Positions 1 through 8,132 of a stretch of DNA of 64,000 nucleotides are shown piece after piece. Positions within the stretch are counted from its first letter, which is position 1. Every line of letters begins with the position of its first letter. The translations under genes were made by a program, and so were the position numbers. Under the pieces are notes generated by a model. It saw only the letters and a program-made list of their open reading frames with translations. It did no database searches and had not been told where the DNA came from. The stretch is from Pascua guehoae (taxonomy: Eukaryota > Basidiomycota > Tremellomycetes > Trichosporonales > Trichosporonaceae), in NCBI GenBank assembly GCA_001600415.1, contig BCJX01000025.1:6441-70440 (forward strand), read 5' to 3'.

Positions 1-2870
1 GTTGATGAGTGTGGCGCATTGTTGTAGGCAAATTCAGCCACTGGGAGCTTATCAACCCAGTCGTCTTGCTGGTAGTTGATGAATGCTCGAAGGTACTGCT
101 CAAGTACCTGGTTGACACGTTCCGTTTGACCATCTGTCTGGGGGTGAAAAGCTGTACTAAACTTGACAATACAGCCAAGTCGGGCTGTGAATGACCTCCA
201 GAATCGGGAAGTGAATTCGACCCCTCGGTCGGTGGTGATGTCCGTTGGGATGCCGTGCAGTCTGAAGACATGATGGAGGAATAGGCGTGCCAGTTCCTCA
301 GCATCCATTTTCGATGTTGTTGGTATGAAGATACCCATCTTGGTAAGTCAGTCGACAATGACAAGGATGCAATCGAATCCGTTTGATAGAGGCAGGTATT
401 CGATCAAGTCCATGGAGATGGAGGACCATGGGAATGGAGGGACCAGGAGTGACTTGAGCTCCCCAAAGGGTGAATGTCACCTAGATTTGGTGCGCTCACA
501 TATATCACATGTGTCGACGAATTGGTCAACATCATTGTGCATGTTTGGCCACCAGTAGAGTCGACGGCAGAGTTGGAAGGTCTTCTTTCGTCCGAGATGT
601 CCTGCAGTTGGGGCATCATGCTGTTCTTGCATGGCCGCGAGTCGCATTTTCTGCGGAAGATAGTATGCCTTGTGGAAGAGGAGGAGGCCTGTATTGGTGA
701 TGGAGTAGCCCTTGGTGGAGGCCGGCGGAGTGGCCAGGCGTAATTTTGCACAGATGTCTTGTGCAGTTGAATCTTTCTGTTGTTCATCGTGCAGTTGTTG
801 AATGAAATTGACAGATGGCGGACTGTCATTGCTGTGTTCTTCTGCACCATCTTGTGACGTAGATGGTGTAGGCTCTGTTGTGGCTTCAGGTGTAATGGTA
901 ATGGCTGGCTCCGGCAAATCCTGTTGAGTTGGTGGCGCAGGCTCTTCGTCATCCTGCGGTGCTGCAGGCACTGGCTGGGGTTGTTCCGTAGGCTGAGTGG
1001 CCTTACGAGTGGCACTGCAGGTAGTTGCTGCGATGAACTGTTTGGGTTTTAAGAATGGACGTAGGTTTTGTGGGTTGGCCTCCGTTTGTAAAGATGAGCC
1101 TTTGACCAAGGGGTGAAGGTCCGATTGACGAGTAAGGGCATCAGGCTTTGTTCCCTGGGTGCCAGGTTGATACCGGATCTTGAAGTCAAAGTTGCCCATG
1201 AATTCAGACCATCGTGCTTGACGGTGTGATAGTTGCTTGGTTGTCGCAAAGTACTTGAGTGATTGGTGGTCTGTGACCACATCAATAGGGTGGGCTGCTC
1301 CTTCAAAGTAGTGGCGCCACTCCTTAAAGCAGGAGATGATAGCTAGCATCTCCTTATCATGGATCTCATAGTTGAGTTCAGCTGGTGCCATCTTCTGACT
1401 GAAGAAGGCAATGGGTTGGAGGAGGCCATTCTCCGAGGTTTGTGACAGAATGCCTGCCACCGCGTAGTCCGACGCATCGGTCTCCAGCGTCAGGGGGAGT
1501 GATGGGTCGTAATGGCCTAAGAATGATGCTGATGTGAATGCTTGTTTCACAGAGTCGAAAGCTTCTTGACAAGCATCACTCCAGTCGAATGCTTTGTCCT
1601 TCCGTGTAAGCTGTGTCAAGGGAAGGACAAGGGCNGAATATCCCTTGATGAAACGGCNGTAAAAGTTGGCAAAGCCCAGGAATGCNCGGAGTTCNTAGAG
1701 GTTCTTGGGTGTTGGCCAATCGAGGATTGCTTGGACCTTTGATTTGTCCATTATAACACCATTGGCAGTTATAATGAACCCCAGGAATTCCACGCAGTCC
1801 TGATGGAAGTCGCACTTCTCGCCTTTGGCATATAGTCCCACTTCCCTCAAGTGTTGAAGGACCTGTCGTACATGGGACTCATGTTCTTCAGGGGAGCAAG
1901 AGAAGATGAGGATGTCATCCAGGTAGATGATGACAAATTGGTCCAGCATATCACAGAAGTTGTGATTCATGAGGTGCTGGAAGGAGGCTGGTGCATTGGT
2001 TAGGCCAAAGGGCATGACCTTGTATTGGAACAGGCCATACCGTGTTCGAAATGCTGTTTTCCATTCTTCACCTTTGCCGATCCAGAGGAGGTTGTATGCT
2101 CCTCGAAGGTCGATCTTTGTGAAGATTGTTGCATTCTGTAATCGGTCCAGGAGTTCTGGGATGAGGGGCAATGGGTAGCGGTTCTTGATGGTGATGGCAT
2201 TGAGTCCTCGGTAATCAACGCAAAGGCGTAAGGATCCATCTTTCTTCTTGACAAAGAGGATAGGCGATGCTGCAGGTGATTCCGAGGGTTCAATGAATCC
2301 TTTTGCAAGGTTCTCGTCCAGGTACTCCTTCAATGTTACGAGCTCCTTTTCGGAGAGGGAGTAGATGGGGCCAAATGGGGGCTGTTTGCCTTCTTGGATG
2401 GGGATGTGGTGATCGAATGGCTGATGAGGAGGAAGGGTGTCTGCATTTTTCTTGCTGAAGACATCGGCAAAGTTGTGATATATTGCTGGGACACCTGTCA
2501 GGTCTGCAACAGTATCGGGGGATGCTGCTGCAGCAAGGTGGTGTGACAGTAATGACCGTGGTGTTACTGCTCCAAGTGCCCAATCAATCAGAGGGTTGAC
2601 TTGTCGTAGCCATGGGAATCCTAATACGATAGGGAATCCTTGGAGACAAGTGATTTGGAGGGCCACTGAGTGGCGTCCAAGTGGGCCCAAGTCCAGGTTC
2701 ATGAAGGCCTGGTGAGTGATTGGTCCGCCAGAGGAGGTTGTGCCATCAATAAGGCAGAGGTTCATTGCTTTCTTGTGTTTGTGGAAGTCGAGTTGGTTTT
2801 CTGCTGCAAATCGTAGGTCAACAAAGTCTAGGGTTGCACCGCTGTCGATTAGGGCTTCGTATCATTGCCA
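1..2870 (-). pseudogene. pol: Degraded pol (protease, RT, RNase H, integrase) of copy A
   Basis: The protease active site LIDSGAT is read at about 2828-2848. A long open stretch then runs to 477 and holds the RT palm motif YLDD, the RNase H motif DASDYAVAGILSQ and the H2C2 integrase zinc finger ending in CDICERTKSR. The integrase core continues in the same frame to position 1 ([27 protein letters not shown]) but is cut by TGA codons at 477-479 and 348-350. Both sit where an arginine is expected; the second is the strongly conserved VDRLTK. Between the gag frame and the protease motif one base is missing near 2850-2853, so protease is out of frame with the segment linking it to gag. The start of the long open stretch at 2765 is only the first methionine inside protease, not a real initiation site. 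The C-terminus of integrase lies outside the window. Confidence 0.9.
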
Positions 2871-2963
2871 TTGTAGGAGAAGGGGACTGAGAGATGGTGT
2901 TTTGCAAGAGGTGTTTTTGTCCCAGTATCATTTGGGTTTTCTTGCCTTTGGTCGGTGGGCATC

Positions 2964-3004
2964 GCTGGTGCAAGGGCTTTGCACTCCAGCCCTAGTCGTT
3001 TTTT
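2964..3004 (-). promoter_or_regulatory. Candidate -1 ribosomal frameshift site (gag to pro)
   Basis: On the minus strand the heptamer AAAAAAC (2998-3004) is read in the gag frame as NNA-AAA-AAC, the classic X-XXY-YYZ form. The gag stop TAG follows at 2992-2994. The -1 frame is open for about 145 nt beyond the heptamer and ends in SYNGNDTK, the expected run-up to protease. Five bases downstream, GGGCT can pair with AGCCC, and GTGCAA can pair with TTGCAC. The two helices interleave, as in a compact pseudoknot, though loop lengths are very short. Function is inferred from pattern only. Confidence 0.55.
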
Positions 3005-4083
3005 GACTGTTGGGCTGAGGCGAAAGGACTGGCAGTCCCATTTGCACGTGCACGCTGTGCAGGACCCCTGGTCGGTTGGGGACGACGTGGAGATGCCAAA
3101 GGGCATTCCTTCAGGAGGTGCTTGTCCGATGCACAATAGAGGCAGAGTTTGCCATCCAACTGGCGTCGATATTCGTCAGGGGTAATACATCCTGTGCGAG
3201 TGCGCTGATTGCTTGTAGCTGCACGCAATTGTTGCTGGGAAGCCTGCCAAGGTGGTGATCCTTGGCGTTCGGTCTTAACTTGCATTTGGGCCTGGAACCG
3301 TGGTCGGAAAGGCCCAGTGGCTGTTGTATTCCCTTTTTCGACATTCCGCTCAAACAAGCATGTATCGATGCAGATTGCAGTATCGATGAGGGCCTGGAGA
3401 GCCTGGGGGCGGCCTGTGCGAGCCAGTTCATCCTTGATTTGGTCTTTCAGACCCCAGTAGAACTGGGCCGCAAGAGATGCGTCATTCCAAGTGACAAGGG
3501 TGGAGTAACGCCGGAATTCAGCAAGGTACGCTGAAGGTGAGCCATGCTGTTTGAGGTTGAAGAGGTGTCGTTCAGCCGTGGCACATTCATCGGGGTTGCC
3601 AAAGACCGTTTTCAGCTCAGCACAGAAGAGCTTGAAGTCTTCCATGAAGGCTGGCTTTGGTTCGGCAGTAACATAGGGTTGGAACCAAAGAAATGCTGTG
3701 TCGCGGAGGTACGAGCCAGCATAGAAGATCTTTGCTGTCTCTGTGCTGTATCGGCAAGGTTGAAGGGTCACAACCAAGGTAACTTGGGTGATGAAAGAGA
3801 CCAGCTTGGAGCGTTGGCCAGTGAAGTATTCGGGGGCAGCAACCTTGGGTTCGCTGGAGCCTGTAGACTGTACGACTGGTAGGGTGCCAGCAGTAGCTAC
3901 AGGCTGAGTGTTTTTGCGGGAGCGTAAAGTTTTGAGTTCTCCTTGGAGAACCTGGTTGGCACCTTGAAGCTCATTGAGATGGGTCTCAACACCTTCAAGT
4001 TCTTGGAGGCGACCTTGGAGACCTGAAAGTTCTTCAAGGCGAGCTTCCAGGGCATCCATTCGCGAGGAACCAGGGGGAGCCAT
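2992..4083 (-). CDS. gag: Gag (capsid/nucleocapsid) of copy A
   Basis: A 363-aa ORF starts just after the LTR and leader. The N-terminal 70 residues are Leu/Glu-rich and look coiled-coil (ALEARLEELSGLQGRLQELE). The middle is a Ty3-type capsid domain (YSTETAKIFYAGSYLRDTAFLWF). Near the C-terminus is one CCHC zinc knuckle, CLYCASDKHLLKEC (C-x2-C-x4-H-x4-C), which would bind element RNA. The ORF ends TCA AAA AAC GAC TAG, a slippery A-AAA-AAC heptamer two codons before the stop, so pol is probably reached by -1 frameshifting. The gag of copy B (5341) matches it at recognisable protein similarity, showing that they are related but not identical copies. Confidence 0.92.
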   Translation of the reverse strand: MAPPGSSRMDALEARLEELSGLQGRLQELEGVETHLNELQGANQVLQGELKTLRSRKNTQPVATAGTLPVVQSTGSSEPKVAAPEYFTGQRSKLVSFITQVTLVVTLQPCRYSTETAKIFYAGSYLRDTAFLWFQPYVTAEPKPAFMEDFKLFCAELKTVFGNPDECATAERHLFNLKQHGSPSAYLAEFRRYSTLVTWNDASLAAQFYWGLKDQIKDELARTGRPQALQALIDTAICIDTCLFERNVEKGNTTATGPFRPRFQAQMQVKTERQGSPPWQASQQQLRAATSNQRTRTGCITPDEYRRQLDGKLCLYCASDKHLLKECPLASPRRPQPTRGPAQRARANGTASPFASAQQSKND

Positions 4084-4375
4084 GTTGGTAGAGTATCAAT
4101 CCTCAAACGATTTGAAGGATCAATTCTGCTGTTACGACCTTGACTCTGGATGGAAATGACAGAGCAAAGGGACAGATGAATTTGTAATAGACCTGGGTGG
4201 ATAAGGTCTGAGGATCGATGGACGAGGAAGTAATGCCTGGAAGGATCGGTACGTAGTAACGGACGACAGGCGGTGTTGGTGAATAACTTGTGTGTAACGG
4301 TGAGCGATGGGCCGGGAGGTTGACTGAGCGAGCAAGTGGTGTTTGGTGCTAGCGATGTAACATATGAGAATTGAT

Positions 4376-4414
4376 CCCTGGAGGGGAAGAGCCCTCCAAG
4401 GTGCTCCTTATATA
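4376..4414 (-). promoter_or_regulatory. LTR A promoter: TATA box plus hairpin
   Basis: The minus strand reads TATATAAG (4414-4407), 5 bases, then CCTTGGAGGG, a 6-base loop and CCCTCCAGGG: a 10-bp stem with one G-U pair at 4376-4401. LTR B has the same layout with a different stem sequence. Confidence 0.6.
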
Positions 4415-4490
4415 CTATTTTGGGTTGAAGGAATCTACAAAGAAACTATTTGACAAGATACTTCTACCTGGTGTTGTGGACCTTCTTTGT

Positions 4491-4640
4491 GCAATACACG
4501 TCATGTAATACACGTCGTGTAATACACGTTGTGTAATACACGTCGTGTGGGGCACGTCGTGTAGGGCACATCGTGTAGGGCACATCGTGTAGGGCACGTC
4601 GTGTGGGGCATGTCGTGTAGGGCACATCATGTGGGTGCAC
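4491..4640. repeat. 14-bp minisatellite in U3 of LTR A (10 full copies plus part)
   Basis: The units follow the pattern GTAATACACGTCGT or GTAGGGCACATCGT in perfect 14-bp register for 150 bp. The first four units carry AATACAC and the later ones GGGCAC, so the array has two sub-families. LTR B lacks this array and has unrelated ATCTTCATTGA-type repeats at the equivalent place, so U3 evolves quickly between copies. Confidence 0.9.
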
Positions 4641-4675
4641 TGTGTTATGATAGGCGAAGGAGCCAGATCATAACA

Positions 4676-4728
4676 CTTCCAGGTCGACAGCAAGGCAACC
4701 CTTGCAACATACATTGAAGCAGCCAAGT
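4676..4728. other. 53-bp spacer between two head-to-head LTR elements
   Basis: This is the only non-LTR sequence between the outer ends of LTR A (minus) and LTR B (plus). It contains a short palindrome, GCAAGG...CCTTGC. No target-site duplication can be tested, because the far ends of both elements are missing. Confidence 0.75.
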
Positions 4729-5272
4729 TGTTATGACTATGAATAGTCATACCCACTGAGTAAATACATTATTCCATACATATTGTAGTACAGTTGGCAA
4801 TGACCTTAAGTCATTGCCCAGGGCACTTCATTGAAGAGTCTTCATTGACATATCTTCTTTGAACAACTTCATCGGAGATCCTCAATGGAGATCTTCATTG
4901 AGGATCTTCATCAAAGCCCTGTCATAGTGTAGAAGGGTGTTCACTTGTGGAATAGCCTTTGTCCCAAAAGGTATATAAGCTGGTCAACCCTTGGGGGCTC
5001 TTTCCCCCAAGGATCAACTCTCATATGTTACACTGTAGTGTGTTTGCCACCCAGCAAAGCACTACAAGGTCACACTGTAGTTAGACAGACACCACAAACA
5101 ATGTCTAGACATACACTATTGCCTGCCGCATAGCGGAGATCCTTCCAGGCTTTCTTCCATCCTCAACCCTCGGACATTCCATCCTCAGGCTTGACTGTCT
5201 GTCGCCTGCTCATGACCCAACTCTCCCATCCACCTGTCCTGCACTTGTGACTGCCAAAGTCAGGTCGTAACA
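4729..5272 (+). repeat. 5' LTR of copy B (544 bp)
   Basis: Ends are TGTTATGAC...GTCGTAACA. The sequence downstream of the TATA box (GATCAACTCTCATATGTTACA) closely matches LTR A (GATCAATTCTCATATGTTACA), while the U3 regions differ. U3 here holds imperfect repeats of GATCTTCATTGA type around 4840-4915. Confidence 0.92.
4972..5012 (+). promoter_or_regulatory. LTR B promoter: TATA box plus 9-bp perfect hairpin
   Basis: TATATAAG at 4972-4979 is followed after 9 bases by CCTTGGGGG, loop CTCTTT, then CCCCCAAGG (stem 4989-4997 with 5004-5012, perfect). This is the best example of the TATA-hairpin arrangement shared by the LTRs here. Confidence 0.65.
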
Positions 5273-5340
5273 GTAGAATTGATCCTTCAAACTTGTTTGA
5301 GGGTTGAAACTCTGTTCCTCCTTGGTACCAACCTCCCAAC

Positions 5341-6114
5341 ATGGCACCAACCCCAATGTCTCACATTGATGCTCTGGAGGCCCATCTTCAGGAGCTCGAG
5401 ACTGTGGGAAATCACCTCAATGAGCTCCAAGAACATCGCCAGGAGCTCCAAACTGCCAATGCAACTCTGCAGCAGGACATCCAGCACCTACAGGCAGTCG
5501 AGCCGACTCCTCCCCCTGTGGCCCCTGCCCAGGCAGTACATGATGGTAATGTTGAACCTTGCTCCTCAGAGCCCAAGGTTGCTGCATCTGAGTACTTCTC
5601 TGGACAGTGCTCTAAGCTGAACACCTTCATCACCCAGGTCATGATGGTTGTAACTATGCAACCCTGGAGGTACACTACAGAGCTTGCCAAAATCCTCCAT
5701 GCTGGCTCGTACCTCCACGACACAGCATTCCTCTGGTTCCAACCCTACGTCACTATGGTGGACAAGCCGGCTTTCATGCTGGACTTCAACTTGTTCTGCC
5801 AGGAACTTATGAATGTCTTTGGTGATCCTGATGAGCGCGCCACAGCTGAGCATCATCTGTTTAACCTCAAGCAGCATGGCTCAGCCTCAGCCTATTTGGC
5901 TGACTTCTGTCGTTATTCCACACTTGTGCAATGGAATGATGCCTGGCTGGCTGCACATTTCTATCATGGGCTGAAAGAGCAGATCAAGGATGAGCTTGCC
6001 CGTACTGTGATGGAGATGTATCACACTGAGCGGGGGGCCTATCTCCTAGACAGGGCAGACGAGGGCAAGGGACAAGGCTTGAGGACAAGAGAGAGGAGGA
6101 AGGCCAGGCCGTGA
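5341..6114 (+). pseudogene. gag: Truncated gag of copy B fused to foreign sequence
   Basis: The ORF opens MAPTPMSHIDALEAHLQELE and matches copy A Gag through coiled coil and capsid (HAGSYLHDTAFLWFQPYVT, FGDPDERATAEHHLFNLKQH). Genuine gag coding ends near 6005. The last 35 codons, to the stop at 6112-6114, come from the adjoining sequence and show no Gag similarity. The zinc knuckle is absent, so any product would lack nucleocapsid function. Confidence 0.85.
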
Positions 6115-6134
6115 AGCAAGGACCAGGTAGCAGT

Positions 6135-6752
6135 TGTAACAACCAAGCCACGGCGCCATACGAGACGGAAGCAATTCCCGCAGGGATATCGATCGATATG
6201 GCTCCATATCGCCCCATAGCCCATGGTCTAGGCCCACCAGGTACCCGTCCATGTTACTTGGGACTACCCACAACCACCTTGTGACTCTCTCTCGCCAACA
6301 TTCTCGTAACTCCTCGGTCAACGGCGATGGTAGGCGATGCCCCATGACCTCAGCCATGTCCCAAGGCCGGCGGGCTTACTCAGCACGCCGGCTCTAGCAT
6401 AAGCGACTGGTCCATATGCCAGGTAGTCCACTGCGAGACGGATGACTAGGCGGGATGAGCAGACCATGGCGGTTGTCCCTCATGACCGTAGAAGGAGGGA
6501 TATAAGGTGGCCCTCTTGAACGTAGGAGGGCCAATGATCTAGATTCGTAGTTGAGTTGTAGAAGTCCTATTCATCTTGTCGTCGCCGACAACGGTCGTCC
6601 CCTCCCTTATCCTCTGCGCACTCGACGCACATCCCCTCCAGACCCTCGTCGCCCCCTATCGCTCGATATCGCTCCATATCCCTCCTTGCCGATTTATCCT
6701 TGCCTCATCCGTCGCCCGTCTTCTACGACTAGGCCCCAGCAGGCGTCTTACA
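6135..6752 (+). repeat. Solo LTR C (618 bp)
   Basis: Ends TGTAAC...CTTACA give a 5-bp inverted repeat in the TG...CA frame. It is flanked by GCAGT on the left (6130-6134) and GCGGT on the right (6753-6757), a 4/5 match to a 5-bp target duplication. The inside carries TATAAG (6501-6506) and a hairpin. No internal retroelement coding adjoins it, so it is probably a solo LTR left by recombination. Confidence 0.7.
6501..6533 (+). promoter_or_regulatory. LTR C promoter: TATA box plus hairpin
   Basis: TATAAG (6501-6506) is followed by TGGCCCTC, a 10-base loop and GAGGGCCA (6508-6515 with 6526-6533), an 8-bp perfect stem. The layout matches LTRs A, B and D, but the sequence is unrelated. Confidence 0.55.
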
Positions 6753-6997
6753 GCGGTCAACTAAGGACGGCTGTGTGTCTCTGGCTAGCACTTGGATACT
6801 TCAAGGAAGGGGACAGGACAGGAAGGTCGATGTGGTCGATAGTGATCGGTCCAAGGTCGATGGGGTCGAGGGGGTCGCACGTGGTGTAGAGTAAGTCAAG
6901 AGAGAGTGGGTAGAGGATAGAGTGTAGAGGGAAGTGGGAGGGCAAGGGAAGAGGTGAACTGTGGTGGGGGAAGAGTGATCTGATCCATTTCTGAAGA

Positions 6998-7031
6998 GGG
7001 GTCTGAGGGCCTCAGACCCCACTCTTATATA
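6998..7031 (-). promoter_or_regulatory. LTR D promoter: TATA box plus 10-bp perfect hairpin
   Basis: On the plus strand GGGGTCTGAG-GGC-CTCAGACCCC (6998-7020) is a perfect 10-bp stem with a 3-base loop. It lies three bases from CTTATATA (7024-7031), that is TATATAAG on the minus strand. Confidence 0.55.
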
Positions 7032-7129
7032 TCGTTTGGTTAAGTACAAGGAACTAATAAAGAACTATGGATGGGTGGCAAATACGTAGCCAACAGATGA
7101 CCTGGTCGGTGGTTATCGGTGTCCCTATC

Positions 7130-7470
7130 AGTGCTTGTCGACATTATGACCTCAGGCATTGCTAATTGGTGTCTGGGTCGTAGCTTATTGGTGTCTGGGT
7201 CGTAGCTTATCGATGTCTGGGTCATAGCTTGTCGGGGGTATGACCTCAGGCATTGCTAGTTGGTGTCTGGGTCGGGGCTTATCGATGTCTGGGTCAGGGT
7301 TTGTAGATGACTGTGTCGATGTTTGGTGATGTATGATGTCAGTCGTAGTTTGTCGATGTTAAGAGACGACCAGGGCGATGTTTATCGATGACCAGGGCAA
7401 TGTTTGGCAAGGTATGATGTCAGTCATAGTTTGTCGCTGACCAGGGCACTGTTTGTCGATGACCAGGGTA
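7130..7470. repeat. Degenerate tandem repeats, U3-like
   Basis: Units of about 21 bp of the type TTGGTGTCTGGGTCGTAGCTT recur from 7157 to 7310. They then give way to a longer unit (ATGATGTCAGTCRTAGTTTGTCG with GACCAGGGC) repeated at about 7330 and 7415. A longer segment with TATGACCTCAGGCATTGCTA is also duplicated (7145 and 7239). Confidence 0.75.
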
Positions 7471-7480
7471 ATGTATTATG

Positions 7481-8132
7481 TAAGGCTGGATGATTCATGA
7501 CAGGATGGCTCGGATGACTGGTTGGAATCGATGGATGGCTCGGATGATGACACGACAGTTGCGACAGATAAAAGTGCAATGGTGTGAGGGCCGGCCCAGA
7601 GGAGGTCCGAGATGGTCCACTTCGCGGACTGGGCGTTGGCGGACAGGCGGGACTGTCCGTTGGCGCGACTCAACTGCGAAGGGGAGGGAGGCGCGGCGAC
7701 GCCGCTGGGACGCGGAGGGCGGACTGAGGTTTGGCGACGGGACCGCGTCCAGAGCGCCCAGAGGAGGGTGTATGATCTTATGAGTGAATGGATCATTGGG
7801 AGATATCCAACGATCCGACTATGACGCTATATATGCTAGTATGGTAGGGTCCGATGGCTCAGCCATGTGTTTACCACGTGGCGTACTGGGTCCTGGTCCG
7901 CGGACCTGGGTCCGTGGGCTTGTTGTCGCGTATGGGTCGTGACAAATGGGCGACGATTCATTTTTCAACTGCACCCAAAACACCACACACAGCTTTACAG
8001 ACAGCCATTCAACTTCTCCCCTACATCAACCAACTCTCAACCATCCTTAACAACAAGGACAACCTCGACCTAAAGGGAGCAAGGGAGGTACTACAGGCCC
8101 TCAGAGAGCACCTTGGGCTCGAGTAGTGGGAG
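7481..8132 (+). pseudogene. Retroelement 3' internal remnant
   Basis: Open sequence ending at TAG 8124-8126 encodes TAIQLLPYINQLSTILNN and ends EVLQALREHLGLE. This helical, Leu-rich tail is followed after six purine-rich bases by the start of LTR E. Position directly upstream of an LTR suggests it is the C-terminus of that element's last ORF. The upstream part (7490-7980) has no recognisable domain. No family assignment is possible. Confidence 0.35.

Larger units (their letters stand above)
1..4675 (-). mobile_element. Ty3/Gypsy LTR retrotransposon, copy A (left end outside window)
   Basis: On the minus strand the order is LTR (4130-4675), leader, gag (2992-4083), protease/RT/RNase H, then integrase running off position 1. 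Protease before RT and integrase after RNase H is the Ty3/Gypsy order. Only one LTR is in the window. Gag is intact, but pol carries a 1-nt deletion near 2850 and two in-frame stops in integrase, so this copy is not autonomous. Four ambiguous bases (1635, 1658, 1686, 1695) lie in RT, suggesting mixed repeat reads in the assembly. Confidence 0.95.
4130..4675 (-). repeat. LTR of copy A (546 bp)
   Basis: The minus-strand ends are TGTTATGATC and GTCGTAACA, near-perfect terminal inverted repeats in a TG...CA frame. The end at 4130 directly abuts the leader (GCAGAATTGATCC on the minus strand), matching the LTR-B/leader junction. It contains a TATA box at 4407-4414 and a 14-bp minisatellite in the U3 part (4491-4640). 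Its length agrees with LTR B (544 bp). Confidence 0.9.
4729..6005 (+). mobile_element. Ty3/Gypsy element copy B, truncated in gag
   Basis: A complete 5' LTR (4729-5272) and leader are followed by a gag ORF starting at 5341. Similarity to the gag of copy A stops abruptly after ...KDELART at about 6005, where unrelated sequence begins. No zinc knuckle, protease or pol of this copy is seen downstream. The element is therefore a 5' fragment, most simply broken by later LTR insertions and deletion. Confidence 0.88.
6758..7480 (-). repeat. LTR D, minus orientation (boundaries approximate)
   Basis: A minus-strand TATATAAG (7031-7024) followed by a perfect 10-bp hairpin (6998-7020) marks an LTR promoter reading leftwards. 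Repetitive U3-like DNA lies on its upstream side (7130-7470). The sequence 6006-6134 left of LTR C may be the rest of this LTR, interrupted by LTR C. Clear terminal inverted repeats were not found, so the ends are guesses. Confidence 0.45.

Noticed and set aside
4491..4640. CRISPR-like array at the 14-bp repeats
   Set aside because: Units are contiguous, with no spacers, in a eukaryotic LTR.
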